Part shown: positions 25,601 through 46,050 of the stretch, piece after piece | Layout of the letters: each line of letters begins with the position of its first letter | Numbering within the stretch: the first letter of the stretch is position 1 | Assembly: GCA_013399855.1 (NCBI GenBank) | Contig: VXAY01000115.1 | Location: 1,040,333 to 1,104,332 of the forward strand | Direction: 5' to 3' | Length of the DNA: 64,000 bases | From: Oxyruncus cristatus | Taxonomy: Eukaryota; Chordata; Aves; Passeriformes; Cotingidae | Translations under genes and position numbers: made by a program | Notes under the pieces: model-generated | Seen by the model: only the letters and a program-made list of their open reading frames with translations | Told to the model about the DNA's origin: nothing | Databases searched by the model: none

Positions 25601-28600
25601 TGTTCCACAGGAAATTTTTCTGGGGTTTTTTTTTTTGGTTGGTTGGTTTTCCCCCCCCTAGCACTCAACACAGAAGGTGGCAGTGAAGAGAATGAAATTA
25701 ATAATATTAACGAAGAATCAGGCAGACTGTATAAACCATTTGATTAGTGTATCTCTACTGGGTATTTCAAGCAAGGTTCTGAATAATAAAAGATTTTTGT
25801 ATTAGCTGAGACTTCACATATAAACACCTTTTTAATACTAAGCATTTGATTTTGTGGGTGTGTATGTATTAGCAGCTGGGAGTCAGCTCAGTTTTTAGTA
25901 ACTCCAGTGAAAACCAGAATGGATGCAAACTACCCTCTGAACTTTGCAGGTGAAGGAGAGGAGCAGAAACAGTCAAGGTTCTCAATTAGCAGGAATAAAA
26001 TGCGGTCTCTTACCTGGGAAACTCTCCATTATTTACAGCATGTGCTCTCTGAGTTATCCTTTGCTGCCTACGCTGCTATCAAGAGAAGTACATCGTTGAA
26101 AAAGCCGAATGCAGTCACCCAAGAGTTATATACTCAAAGCAGAGCTCTCAAGAAACCTATTTTAAATGCATACCCCCCCCCCCAAAAAAAAACCCAACCC
26201 CAAACATCAGTTTTCAGAACCACCTCAGTCATGACTGCACCTGTCTTTTTTTTTTTTCCCCTCTCTTCTTAAGCCACAGGTATTTTCAGCTCACAGCTGA
26301 CACACGGGCGATGTTTGGTTTGCTCTGCTCTGTGCACAGCAACAGTCACCCTACCTATACGAAAGAGAAATATTCCCTGCAAATCCTTTCATCCCATTTC
26401 CTCAGCACTAAGTGCTTCATCCATATTAATAACAGCTGTGCTGCCTTGCTGGGCCGAAAGGATTAATAACTCTACACTCTTGAAGCTTTCATGGCATCCA
26501 CTGGGCGAAACCAGAGTGAGAAATGCAAGACAAGCCATCAGTGCCTTTATTTTCACTTATTAGAGGAACAACAGACATGGAGGTAGGGTTCTGCTTAAGT
26601 TTTGGGGGGTTAAACAACTGAAGTTGTCTCAACTTTCTTTTTCCTGCCTTGAAAAAATGGGAGCATCAAAAGCAGGCAGAGAAACTCCCAAATTCAAGGT
26701 AAATCACTTAAGAAACAGTAATTGTTCGGTGATTATGACAAAGACTAAGATAAAACTGAACGTGCTAGTTTTAGAGGCAGGTCTGATGTATATCTAGTGA
26801 CTGCAAAATCTATTCTCAGCCTTAATGGATCTGTCCCTGCTAAAGAAAAGCAAGGGTAAAGAAAGCGGAATTTTTAATGTCAACTTCAACTAAGAACTGC
26901 TCTTTGCTGGGTAAATGGTGTGGTGAGGTAACTGCACTGGATATGGTATTTTTTCAATCCCAAGATGATGAGAGCTTTACTTTTTGGCACGCTTTCCATC
27001 TTGGATATTTAAATAATAATAACAACTGCAGATTGAAACCAGTATGGAAATAAGAAGCATAGAAGTAGAAATATCACATTATGGTGGTTTTTAGGTGAGA
27101 AGACGTGGAGAAAAGAGACAGAAATTTGGCACCAACATAGCCAACAAGTCTGTCAAAATCAATTACTGACACATGCAACAGTTTTCTTTTAAGATTCATA
27201 TACCCACATAACATCCAATTTAAATTATCTCCCCGTTTTGCCGGGTCACATGCCAATATCCAGCACTGCCAGTTCCAGGACACACATTTATTAACATTCC
27301 CTGCTGTTACAAAGCCTGACATTTAGTAGGGCACCATCAGCAAGCCAAATGAGTTTTAAAGGAGGCCATACTTCTAAGGAAAAAGCCACTTTCCCATTTG
27401 TGCCCACAAACAGCAAAGAGATGAGTGATGCATTCAAAAATAGCTGCTGGTTTATCTAGAAGGGCTAAGTGCTTGATGCCTATCTATACAAAAATGCTTC
27501 CTTAGACATCCACATAATCCTGATGGCTTTTGAGGGGTTTGTTTGTTCAGGAGATAAGTGGTACTAATTTTACACGAAGAGGAAATTAAAATCTCTATAA
27601 TCCGTTTTATCTGAGGTCCTGACTAAAAGAAGCACATATTAAAAATAGTGAAAGACAAGAAAAATCGCACTTCTTGCACAGAACTTCTATAATGCCATTA
27701 AAAAAAAAAAAATCTACTTTTGCTGGCTTTATATAGACCAAAAGTGTTACCAAAAAAAAAAAAAAGGCAGGCAAAAAGGTCAGAAAGAAAGAATTAACCC
27801 TCCCACACCAAATGGCAAGAGGAGAGAAAGAAATGTGAAATGAGAGCTATACTTAGTGACGTAAATATTAGATGAAAACTCTAAAGCAGGGACAACAGAA
27901 ACCACAGAGATAAGGAACAATTCAGTGCACAAATATATAAAGTACATTTTACAAGTCTAAATGATGTAACGTGTTCTTAACTTCAGGGGGTTTTTTAACC
28001 AGAAAACCATCCAAGATCATTTTACATTTAAGATCAGTGACTTCTACACATTATGTAAGGAGCGTGTTAAGATAATTACAGATTAAAATTGTAACCCATT
28101 CAAAATCTATACTCGGTGACAGAAGCTGTTTCAGACAATTATGGTGATTTTCAGCTGCTCCAACCAGCTGTACTTTCAAATCTTGTATTGCTTCCTCTGC
28201 TTTACAAGCCCAAGCCATTTCCTCGTTAGTTTTCCTGAGATGGGAAGGATATTAGGGAATACTGCATACATGGAAAGAGAACAGAGGCTCTGATATATAT
28301 TGGGGTTCTTTTTCCCCTCACCTCCAAGAGCTTTTTCTGCTTTGCTGCCCTGGCTGCTTCACGTTGTGCAGCATATAAAGCCTCCTCTTCTAGTCTTAAC
28401 TTCTCCTCTTGTAAGGCTAACTGTATATGAACAAAACAGTAATGGTTAACAAAAGCAGAACCTATCTATCTTCCTAGCAATAAAGCCATAAGTGCAATAA
28501 AACAAAAGAAAAGCAGCTGGAAAGTAAAAATAAAATAAAGCCCACTATAGCTAAAACATTAAGTGAATTTAACAGCTTCCCCCCACACACACCAAACATC

Positions 28601-31600
28601 CCAGGAAATTTAGGTAACTAAATAATCTAAGTAGGTAGCTTAGGTAACTAATAAACATCATTACTAGTGAATTGCTCTAAGTGCTTGTTGCATTTTATTA
28701 CGAACTGCACACTAAAAGATTTAAATCTTTTCACTTCCATAATTCCTTGGCATTTGATTAAAAATCATTCCAGTTCTACATTAAACTCCACATCATATTC
28801 CATTCATTGCTGCAACACTAAAATAAAACAACAAATTATGCGGGTTTTTTTTTTTTTCCCTTAAGAAAAGTTATGGAAAAAACTGAGCCCAAGAAAAGTT
28901 GAATCGAGAATATTCCCCACTAAAAAAAAAAAAAGAAAAAGAAAGGTCAAATTGAACAGATCCTGGTCAGAGATCCAGCCTATTCATTCCATTTTTCAGC
29001 TAAGAGGGTTTTAAAAAGAAACCACCTGTGCTTATGGACACTAAAAAATACCAACTGCTGACCAAAATCCAGTTGTTTCATGGACTCTCCTGGTGTTCAT
29101 GGTTGATTTTAACTTTTTTAAAAGGAAACCCATCCCTCCCAGACTAGTCATTGTAACCACTCACCTCTGACTGAAGCTTCAGATCAACAACTCTCTGCTT
29201 TTCAGCAATGGAGTCGTAGTGTCTCTCTTTCAAGTCAGCAATTTCTTCCTCGGTCAGAGGTCTAAAAGCAGGGGAGAAGCACAGAAAGGCTCCATCTATA
29301 ATTCATGCATGACAAGCCTAATTTGCTCTTTAACATATCCATGTGGTCTTTCCCGACTGGCCCTTCAATGCAGATCCAACAAGCTGCTCCTTCTGAGAAC
29401 AGAGTTCCAAATTCCAGTTTACTCAGGACACTGCTGTCTCTCCTTATTATTACAATATATATATTATTTATACCTTTATGGAAAGCATATTTTCAAAAGC
29501 TTTGCTAACATAACTACTGGAATAGAACAACTACTATCACTGCAGGATAAATCTCACTTTTCTCTTACTTGTTTTCATCCCTTGTTTGCCCCTTACTTCA
29601 TTTTCTTTATCACAAAGGGAAAGGGAGGTCCTGAACCTCCAAGTCTTACCTGTGACTGCTTCCTGGGCTTTCTCCCTGTTAAAATTAGAAAAAAACCCAA
29701 CAATGTGAAATCACATTTTCTCCCATATATGGATTTTACAAATGGGGGGTGGTGGTGTTGCAGTTTTAAATTGGAATTAAAAATAATCCTGTTATGCAAT
29801 CAACTGAAGTGGCTGACCAAGTGAAACAAGTAAGTACATCCAACTGAAAAGAAATACTCTGGTGGTGTATTTCAGGAACCAAACTATTAGTCCTCGTGCT
29901 TTTAAAGACATTGAAAACGTGATGTGTGCCCTGCCCATTAACAGGCTGTGTTAAATCTTTAAGAGTGAAGTTTTAAGGCCAAGTTCAGGCAGTTTACCCA
30001 TAATTGTAAAGACAGAGCATCCCCCAAAATTTCCTTAGTCAAGCAAGCCAGGTCCATCTAAGCTGTCAGGCAGAGAGCACTTGCTGAGTTTTACACCAGA
30101 GTTATACCAGGAGCAAATTCTGCTTTAAGTCTTCCCAAACACACTTTTTCCCCCCCCTCTTCTTTTTGCCTTCTCAAAGTCCATAGTGCTCTCTTCCTGA
30201 AAGAGTTACTTCCCACACCCCTCCACCAAAAAAATCTCTTCTCTTAGATCTTCATCCAAACTGTTACATGGTCATTCCTAGAGCATGGAAAACCTGGAAG
30301 TATAAAAACCCCTGTGATATGACTCAAGAACACAGTGGGAGGAAGATCCACATCTTGGAACCACTTTTAAGGATTATACGAAGTTTAAGGATTCTATCAC
30401 ATGATTCTCCAGGTATCACACGACTCTCCAGGTACCCACCTCATCACTTTCCACCAGGTTCTCAAACTGCAGAGAAAACAAAAGTAAATAATCTTTACAA
30501 TTCAATGTAACAAGTCACTAAAGTCATACAGCAAATATGATTACACATTCCATTTGTCTTTTTAAGGCACTACTCCAATGACGAGTGGGACTGTAACGGC
30601 ATTTATGAGAGTTTCTACTTGTAGAGGAATTATTACTTTTAGAGTAGGACCCCCCTTCTTACCAATGTTTCTTTTCCTAAATATTGCATTCTCCTAAAAG
30701 GAGAAGAGTCGAAATTAAAAAAACCCAAAGCATTCTAATCTGCACAAACTTGCCCTGCTGGGTGATAGCTCAACTATCACATTAAAAAATCAGCAAATAA
30801 AAATTATCTGTACTGTTTTCACTATAATCATCTTAAATTTAGTCAGTCCATGAGACATAGATACGGAGGTCAGTACCTACAGCAAGTCTCCTTATTGACC
30901 TAAAAATCTGGGAGGAGAACAAAACCTTCTTTTCCCCATCCTATTTCTGCAGCAGGAGCAGCCTCTCACAGCTGGAAGTTGTCCACCGAAACAGCAATCC
31001 ACCACCATGTACATCTGCCCCCTTTCTTGAAAGCCAAAGCATTAATTACAGTAATTAATGTTATCCTCAGTAACGGGGGCGATCTGAACAGCCCAGGACT
31101 TCCAGACCATACAGAACACTCAGAGAAAGTAAACCAGGTTATTCCAAGAATCTCAGCTTATGCAAATTAACTTCACACCACCCTGGGCAAAAAGGGGTGA
31201 AATTTGGAGGCCGAGAAAGGACCCCCATAGCGAACAAACTATAAGGGAACCCCATCAGGTTCTTTCTGTACAATCTGATTCATGATCCTGCAGTCAAGAA
31301 CTAAATATTCTGCACACAGACAAGCACGAAAATCACTCCCAACACAGCAGAGATGACAGATGCAACAGGCAGACTGTGGAATGCTCTGGTGATGAGTATC
31401 AGATCATAACAGATACTTCTCTTCTTTCCAAATAATAAATGCATGAGAGGTGTTGTATTAATGTTCTGAGGTGCTGTAAGAAACACTGTATTTCACCTAG
31501 TGCAGCACCAATTTGGTCTGGAATAACCCAGAACATTTCAGCGTTCATAAACTGCAAAAAGTGTTAAAAGGCATTGCTGGGATGCAGCTTTTCCCACTTT

Positions 31601-34440
31601 TTCTTGGATCGCTGTAAATTGTAAGCACTCACCTCTATAGTGAAGTGTTCTCCTGTTGAACATGTTCTAAAATACTTGGATCTGGAAAAAGAAGTTGACA
31701 GTTACACTACAGAAGAGTCTTCAATACACAGCAGAAGGAAAACAAGCCCGAGAATTTAAAATAGCTTCTGAGATACGTTAAGCAAGTATAAAATAACTAT
31801 AAAACCTCCACATATTCAACAAATTGACTCGTTAACCTCAGCTCTGCGTGGCTACCACAGTGGAAAGAGGCAAAAGCATGTAAACATCTTCTGCAGAACT
31901 GGAGAAAAAACTAAAACCCTCACGAGATGAAGTCATTTATCAGGATGCTGGACTTGACATTTACAGAGTGTCAGCGTGCTCTGCAATCCCTTGAATACTT
32001 TTTTTTTTTTTTCCCCTCCTCGAAAAACATGATTCCAGGCAATTTCTGAAAATGCTGTTGCTCATCGTGGCACTTAACTCCTTCCAGGCACCCTGTACAA
32101 CATCAGTGTTCAACAACACATTTTATTTGACACCTTGGCACAGCTACAAGGTTGAACCTCAGAAAAATGTCTACAAAGAGGTTAAGAAAAAACTTTTCCA
32201 CTCCAAAAATCCCAAACTCACTGTCTAATTTTATACAGGGAATCATCTTGATTCTTTAATCTGAATTTTCCCTATTTTAACTCTTTTAGAGAGGACAGTT
32301 AACACTGTTGTCTACAAAACCCAACCCAGTATCAAGTTACCTGAATACATTTTCACCCAGCCAGAGGGGTTTGGCCATCACCCAGAAGAACACTCAAAAG
32401 TAAACACGCTTCAGTCCAACATCCATTTCATCGAACTGTTTGGAAAACCAGGGTTTCCAGTTGCAAGTGCTGACTGGTACCAGGAATAAACCCAGGGCCT
32501 CAGGGATTTCTACCCTTGCACAAAGGATTGTTCAGTGCTTGCAACCAACACCTACTTCTACAATAACAAAAGCAACACACCGGCTAAAGCCTGAATTATT
32601 TTAATCATATCTTATTTCATCTCCATCTCATTTTTCTCTGGAAGTCAGGTCTCCCCTGGCAACTTGTTGCACAACCCACTTGTTCCTTGTTGCACAACCT
32701 TTCCTGGCACTAAGGAACCGTTTCCAGTGGATTCACTGCTCTGAAACCAGGGGGGAAAGATCACTGGAATTCACGCACTCCATGGCAAGTGTAACTGGGA
32801 CACGTGGCATGAACACTTAAAGCAATTTCACTGCTGCCCGTGTGTGTATTTTGGTGTGCAGGAGCCAATACCACTAAGAATCTCACTTAATAACACCAGC
32901 ACAGGAAATTGTTTCAGGACTATCGGTGTTGTTAACACAAGTGTTAACTGCAGTTCACAGCACCAAGCGTTAGGTAAATTGTTTCCAACCTCGCAACCAC
33001 ACGAGCTTCAATCTTCAAAGATCTGAAGTTATTTGAGGGACTAACTTTACAGCGCTCCATGCATATATATGTATTTTAAGCACAGTTCCAAGTAAGGCAG
33101 TTTGTAATCTTGCTGGTTATCAAAACACTTGTTAAAAACTCTATACTTAATTATTTAATTGGGAGTTTATTTCTTGCAGTCAAATCTTGGAACATCTAAA
33201 AATAATGAAGTTGGGGGGGTGGAGGGCTCTGAGTGATTAAAATAATCCTGAGGTTGATAAGCTGCATTATTACATTATGCCGTTCCAGAAGTAGCCAAAT
33301 GTGCATAATTCGGTAGCAATGTAATTTGCAAACTTGGGGTATTGGCCTGGGAGTGGAGACTGAGCAAAAAACACATGTGGAGGAACAACCTTTCAAGCAT
33401 TATCTGTTTTTTTTTCAGAGCACAAGGAAGTGCTGCCTGCTGTTGAAGCATTTCAGATGTTCTCCTACCCTCTGCTAGGGTACTAAAAATACAAGCAGGT
33501 ATCCTCTACGCACACTGCCCTGGTTTTTCACCCAATTCTCTGAGAGGCAGCTTGTCTTGAAGCCCTTTTAGGAGAAGATGAGACTTGCCTGCCAGAGCTC
33601 ATGTGAAAAATAAGAGGCCACGGGTTTGCAGCATGTAAAATGCTCAGTGTGTCTGTCTAGAACTACTTCTAACACATCAAAAATAAGCAATATGTAGGTA
33701 TCAAACACCGGTCAGTATATAGAAAAAAAAAAAAAACCAAAAAGTCTTTTTACAGGTGGGTTTCCCTTCCCGTTTGCACACCTCTTTTCCATGAACTGCT
33801 TGTTGCAGAATGAAACTGGGGTTACACATTTACAAGAGGTATGAATAGATGTGAGTTCATTCGAACCGTTCGGCAAGAGATATGAGTTCATCTGAACCCT
33901 TCTGCTCCCGATTTACCCCAACAGCGCCTCGGCCTCTGACTCACAGAGAAGACGAGCTCCCATTGCAGAAACCCGAGTGTTTTTCCACCCAAAACGCGGC
34001 CGCCTGCACAGGTTTTGGCAACTGACCTGAAAAACCTTCCTAAGCGTCTCCTGCCGAAAAACAACACTGCTGGAATGGGTAAGGAGCCGGTTACCCTGGA
34101 AGTGCATTACCCCCGACCGCACGAACCGCACGGAGCCCAGCGGGCTCCCAGCGGCTCCATCCACCTCCATCCCCCCGGGATGCGGCGGCTCCCCGCGGGA
34201 AGGGGCGAGGGGCCGCGGGGCGCGCCCTGACCCCGCGTCGCGTCACCCCCGCAGGCCCGTCACCCCCTCTTGCCCCTCGGGCGCCCCGGGAAGGCGGGGC
34301 CGGGCGGTGCCGGCACCTCCCCGCCCCGGGGAGGGGAAAGGGGCAGCCGCGGTCCCTGCTCACCCTCCGCCGCGCTGGAGCCGGCCCGCGTCCCTCCGGA
34401 AGAACAGCCCGCAGCACCACTGCGCCCAGCAGTTCCCCAT
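22688..34440 (-). CDS. AP1AR: AP1AR (gadkin, AP-1 complex associated regulatory protein), complete ten-exon CDS
   Basis: AP1AR/gadkin is a membrane-associated adaptor linking AP-1 to kinesin-1 and restraining ARP2/3 on endosomes. Coding exons on the minus strand are 34440-34364, 31681-31633, 30466-30440, 29675-29650, 29261-29165, 28420-28322, 26075-26014, 25123-25050, 24299-24171 and 22953-22688. All have GT/AG ends, and the phases join into about 301 residues (human about 302). Landmarks are MGNCW at the N terminus with cysteines suited to lipid attachment, FENLVESDE (exon 3), GESPGSSHR (exon 4), PLTEEEIADLKERHYDSIAE (exon 5), a charged predicted coiled coil at about residues 61-135, and acidic tryptophan clusters LEWEDEE (Trp209) and LEWENDF (Trp259). 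These clusters may be AP-1 ear contacts, which is inference. Exon 7 and the start of exon 8 diverge most. The first ATG lies in a CpG-rich promoter. The gene is convergent with TIFA and divergent from CDKL2. Confidence 0.96.
30395..30432 (-). repeat. AP1AR: 19-bp tandem duplication beside the AP1AR exon 3 donor
   Basis: Two adjacent copies, TATCACATGATTCTCCAGG and TATCACACGACTCTCCAGG, differ at two positions. On the minus strand they start two bases past the GTGGGT donor of the 27-base exon 3, in intron 3. Confidence 0.85.
33850..33902 (+). repeat. AP1AR: 31-bp period degenerate tandem duplication in AP1AR intron 1
   Basis: The segments at 33850-33871 and 33881-33902 share TGAGTTCAT followed by GAACC and end in TTC. 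This is a two-copy repeat about 460 bases inside intron 1 from the first coding exon. Confidence 0.7.
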
Positions 34441-34715
34441 CGCATCCTGCTGGGAACAGCGCCGCCGCCGCCGCCTCCTCCCTTCCCGCCGGGCTCAGGC
34501 CGCCCCGGCCATCGGGATGGGCGGCCACGGACCCCCGGGAACAAAGGGCCGGCACAGCCTCATGGCTGCGCAGGGGCGGGCGATGCTCGCCCCGACCGGC
34601 GGCACCGCCCCCGGCTCCGGCATCAGCGTCGGCATCAGCCCGCCCCTCCCCGGGACCGCCCCAAGCCCGGCTTTCCCGGGCCTCCGCGGAGGTGGAGTTG
34701 GCTCACCTGTGTTTG
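34100..34715 (-). promoter_or_regulatory. AP1AR: AP1AR CpG-rich promoter and 5' UTR region
   Basis: Strongly GC- and CpG-rich DNA surrounds the first coding exon (34364-34440) and extends upstream on the minus strand, with several GC-box-like GGCGGG/CCGCCC words. No TATA-like element is evident. It is typical of a housekeeping promoter; the start site is not determined. Long overlapping frames on both strands here are products of high GC. Confidence 0.75.
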
Positions 34716-34970
34716 AAAAGGAGAAAAAATAATATTACAGGGTCAGGGTGAGAAAGCATCGCATTGGAGAAGAGGAATCCAGTTCAACGTCCCTGTTGTC
34801 ATGAGGGAAAAAAAGGGTTTCTCCCCCGTTAATCAAGCCTGGATTCGGTCGGTGCCACTGAGGTGCCACCAGACTGCCAAACATACCTGGAACACGGGCA
34901 CTGTAAGATTTAGCGAGGTATCTCATCCATTCTTCGGGCTCTCAGGCTTTAAATCATAGCAACACATGGA

Positions 34971-35235
34971 CACATAGAATCATAGAATCCTGGAATGGTT
35001 TGGGTTGGAAGGGACCTTAAAGCTCATCTAGTTCCACCTTCCTGACACCTCCCACTAGCCCAGGTTGCTCCGAGCCCAGTCCAACCTGGCCTTGGACACT
35101 GCCAGGGGTGGGGCAGCCACAGCTTCTCTGGGCAGCCTGTGCCAGGGCCTCACCACTCTCGCAGGGAAGAATTTTTCTCCTAATATCCAATTTAACACTG
35201 CTCTCTTTTTGTTTGAATCCATTCCCCTTTGTCCG
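34971..35235 (-). mobile_element. CR1 LINE fragment (minus orientation), between AP1AR and CDKL2
   Basis: Plus-strand reading starts ATAGAATCATAGAATCCTGG, then TTTGGGTTGGAAGGGACCTT, and continues through the typical CACAGCTTCTCTGGGCAGCC. This is the reverse complement of an avian CR1 3' region with its terminal repeat at the left. It is a 5'-truncated copy of about 265 bases. Confidence 0.9.
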
Positions 35236-36388
35236 TGATAAGTTAATGGTGACGTTGTATACATGTGGTTTGTTCTTTTCATTTAATGGATCCAAAAGTA
35301 TCTCAGGAGTGGAAGAGTTAAGTGGATTCCAAGTCAGCTCTCCATTAGCAGCATGGGACAGATGCCAGGACCCAGAGAAGGCACTTGCTACTGATAAGAA
35401 GGAGAAGGTAGGAGGAATGTAATAAATCAATGCCAACTGAGCTCTGATTTTTTTTTCCCCCCTGGAAATGTGAGGTCAGCCTGGAAAGGTACATTACAGT
35501 AATTGCATGCAGGGAGTGAGGATGAGGGTGAAGGAGACATGAAAACAACCAGGAATTACTTGCAGAAGGTGACTCATATCGACATGACTCAAGAGAAATG
35601 CAGTAATGGTTCCAGAAAGTATCATTGGGATATATGATGCCTCCATTTTCCAGGGAATTGGCATTTTTGGCAAGGCATGTACTGCTCCTCTCCCAAAGAG
35701 GGATGTTGCAGTAGTTCCAGCCTGACAGGTGCCCATGGATTTCTTTAGAGAAATTTGACACCTCTTTTTCTACAGTACTTTCAGCTGTGAAATGGAGGCC
35801 ACCAAACTGAGGGGAGAATATCATGAGTATCCACATGGAATGTCTTTCTGCAGCTTCTGGTTGTGTTTTCCTACACATGTCCTGCCATGCCACTCCTGTC
35901 CGGGGCAAGACAAGTCACTGTGAGCAGAAGACCATCATGTGCTGCTACATCATGGTTGGATGGAAAGAACAAGAGGAAGTTGGATTAAGAATATATTGGA
36001 TGAAGTCTCCATCAGTAAACACAGATGCTTCAGCTTTCCTCCATCCTGAAAGGTATGTGCCTGGTGTGAAGTTCTAGGTACTTTGTGCAGAACCTGCCAC
36101 CTTTTCAAGATAAAATGCACAGCAAGGACACTGGCGCAGACAGCTAAATCTAAAAGCAAATTATTCCGCCTTTTCCATGGCCGCATCCTTGGCAACATCA
36201 GCAGCCTCCCAGCAGCACACAGGGAATAGTATTTTTCAGGCTGCCTTTTAACACAGCGCTCTGCTCTAAAGTGCAAGGTCGCTTAGCCATTGCTTTTTTA
36301 CGTGCTTTACTGGCTTTATGCAAACAAGTTTTGTAACGTTTTATGTTTATAATATTTTATAAGGTCTTATTTTTTTTACTCTTTATAA

Positions 36389-43774
<7,386 letters not shown>

Positions 43775-45459
43775 CCTTAGGGAGAAGATCCTGCCTGTAA
43801 AAGGTGGGCTTTAATTTCTGCTGTGTAGCCTTCTGACGGCTTCCAAAGGGATAGTTCCATGAACACTGACCTAGCTGGGAAGTACAATAAGAAAATTCTT
43901 TTATCTTGGTCAGGACATGTAGCTATGACAGACCTCTTACTGAGGGCAGTACACAGCTTGCTGTGCCAGGTCAGTAATTTTCCTGAGCTGAGGGGCTGGG
44001 CATTGGTGTTGGAAATGAAGCAGCTCACGAAGTTGGGGTTGGGCAAGCTGATAGAACAACAAAAAAAGGGAAAACTGGCAGCCTGCATGTGAGGATGGGT
44101 AAAAACAACTCGAGTTTATCTGATCTGTGAAGCACAGAGGTGTAAGTGCACAGCTTCAGCAAGGTAAGGATAAATCAAAATAAAGGAAGCCTGTCACCAG
44201 GGAGCACCTCTGTGGTTTTGTTAGCCTGTCTGGAATGTCATTCTGCTTTTCTCCTCTTGATACAGGTGACTGAACAGTGGGAACAACCCATCTGAGTGTC
44301 CAGGGGCTAAAGCTGCCAGGTCTCTGCAGGGGAGACGAGGAGGATCCCTTACTCCTGTTGGCACAGTGGACTGCCATGGAGGTGGCTCAGGTCCAGGCCG
44401 AGGACAGAGCTCGCACTGCCATTGCTGCTGGATTTCTTGCATGCAAAGAGCCCCTGAGATGTTGGCTTTCTGGCCTAGGGCCAGGCCTTGTCTGAGGAAA
44501 GTAGTGGTTGTTGGTGTGTGACAAGGGCAGCAGCTGGCTTGGAGGATTTTGGAGGAAGCTGGGCTTTCTCTTGCCTAACTGCTGCCCGCACGAGGTGTTT
44601 CTTTTTAATGAGTAGTGACGAGAGCAGCTGCTGAAATTGTCCTGCTTTGGTGGACTGCCTGATCTGGATTGGAAAGCACTTTTGCCTTGACGTCGATGAA
44701 AACGTTTGTGCAAGAAATACAACGTTTAAATGTGCTAATCTTCCCAGCTGTCCCTTTGAAACCCTTGCTAATGCACGTGTCACTTTGTGTTAGATTCCTT
44801 TTCCCTTCCCACCTCTAACCCCGTGTTCAGGCGTTTTTCTTTGGGGTGTTTCACTGGGCCTCTTGTCTGGCTGTTGTTAATGGTGCAGAAAGGAATAGCG
44901 TTGTGAAATGCTGAGCTGTGGCACGTGAAATGGCTCAGTAAGTGAAGTCATCATTCCTTTAGGTCCTTGGGGGAATGGGACGTTTAAAACTTGACTGGTT
45001 TTATCCCATAACTGTTTGGAAACCCATTTTTGCTTATTTGCCCTCAGTTTGTCTCTGATCAGTTCTCTGCTGTCCCTGTGTTGCTCACAACTCTGTTTTC
45101 CATCAGCTGTCGCAACTCACACTCTGTCATTAACTTTGGAGCCTATTTTTGCATGAAATACAGCCTTTCCTATTGATGGATCACGGTAGAAGTACCGTCT
45201 GGACTAACGGTATTTAGGGATTTGTGGTTATGCTGTGTCTTGACATGTACATTTCATTTGTAAATAAAAGGATGTTCCAATTCCAGGCCTGGTTTCCATA
45301 TAGTGGATGCTCCCAGCTGGCCACAGCAGTCAGTCAGGTAGGCAGGAACAGGGAGAGTGTTTTGTTGTGGGGGGAGTAGGGAGAGAGAAACACAGGTTTA
45401 AGGGGAAGGGTTTGCACTGGGAAGAATGTGGCCAGCAGGTTGAGGGAGGTGATCCTCCC
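43775..45459 (+). other. CDKL2 3' UTR and CDKL2-RCHY1 spacer; no THAP6 found
   Basis: This interval contains the probable CDKL2 3' UTR. In human, THAP6 lies between CDKL2 and RCHY1; no THAP zinc-finger exon (C2CH pattern with the AVPTIF-like motif) was recognised in either strand here. Open frames near 44156-44780 overlap in several phases and look like chance frames. Confidence 0.55.
45263..45268 (+). terminator. CDKL2: Candidate CDKL2 polyadenylation signal
   Basis: AATAAA in TTTGTAAATAAAAGG, 1.5 kb past the CDKL2 stop and just before the CR1 cluster that precedes RCHY1. No better hexamer was noticed between the stop and here. Confidence 0.5.
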
Positions 45460-45780
45460 CCTCCATTCTGCCCTAGGGAGGTCACATCTGGAGTGCTGTG
45501 TCCGATTCTGGTCTCCACAGTTCAGGAAAGATAAGGAGCTACTGCAGAGGATCCAGCAGAAGCCACAAAGATGATGAGGAGAGACTGCAGGAGCTGGGCC
45601 TGTTTAAGTCTGGAGAAGACTGAAGGGGTCTCATCAATCCATACAATTAACCTCAAAGGCAAGTGTCAAGTGGATGGTGTCAGACTCTTCTCAGTGGTAC
45701 CCGGCAACAGGACGGGGAGCAATAGCCATAAACTAAACCACAGGAAGTTCCACCTCAACATCAGGAAAAATCAGAGTATT
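45460..45780 (+). mobile_element. CR1 LINE fragment (plus orientation), upstream of RCHY1
   Basis: Typical CR1 words in sense order: GGAGTGCTGTGTCCGATTCT, AAGATAAGGAGCTACTGCAG, GAGGATCCAGCAGAAGCCAC, and AGGAAGTTCCACCTCAACAT at the right. A minus-oriented piece interrupts it at about 45776. Confidence 0.9.
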
Positions 45781-45905
45781 CTGAGTTTGAGGGCACCCAC
45801 AACGACCATGGAGTCCATCTCCTGGCCGTACAGGACATCACAACAATCCCACATGTGCCTGAGAGTGTTGTCCAAATGCTCCTTGAGCTCTGTCAGGCTG
45901 GGGGT
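45776..45905 (-). mobile_element. CR1 LINE fragment (minus orientation) nested between plus CR1 pieces
   Basis: The segment starts GAGTATTCTGAGTTTGAGGG and continues with CCATGGAGTCCATCTCCTGG and CTTGAGCTCTGTCAGGCTGG. This is the reverse complement of the CR1 3' region. At its right it meets a plus-oriented CR1 3' end (AACTCAGAATATTCTGTGAT), making a fold-back arrangement. Confidence 0.8.
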
Positions 45906-46050
45906 CCTTTCTAACTCAGAATATTCTGTGATTTCGTCGTGGAGTCTCCCTGTCTGGAGACATTCCAAACCCACCTGGACGCGTCCCTGTGTCACCTGCT
46001 CCGGGTGACCCTGCCTTGGCAGCGGGGCTTGGACTGGGTGATCCCAACCC
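45903..46050 (+). mobile_element. CR1 LINE 3' pieces (plus orientation) abutting the RCHY1 promoter
   Basis: A plus-oriented 3' terminus at 45903-45935 is followed by GTGGAGTCTCCCTGTCTGGA and CATTCCAAACCCACCTGGAC, a sense CR1 segment ending near 46050. The last recognisable CR1 base is about 140 bases upstream of the RCHY1 start codon. Confidence 0.85.

Noticed and set aside
29219..29824. 201-codon plus-strand frame
   Set aside because: It runs antisense across AP1AR exons 4 and 5, which have exact family matches and splice sites.
35345..35908. 187-codon minus-strand frame between AP1AR and CDKL2
   Set aside because: No family resemblance and no supporting splice or promoter signals.
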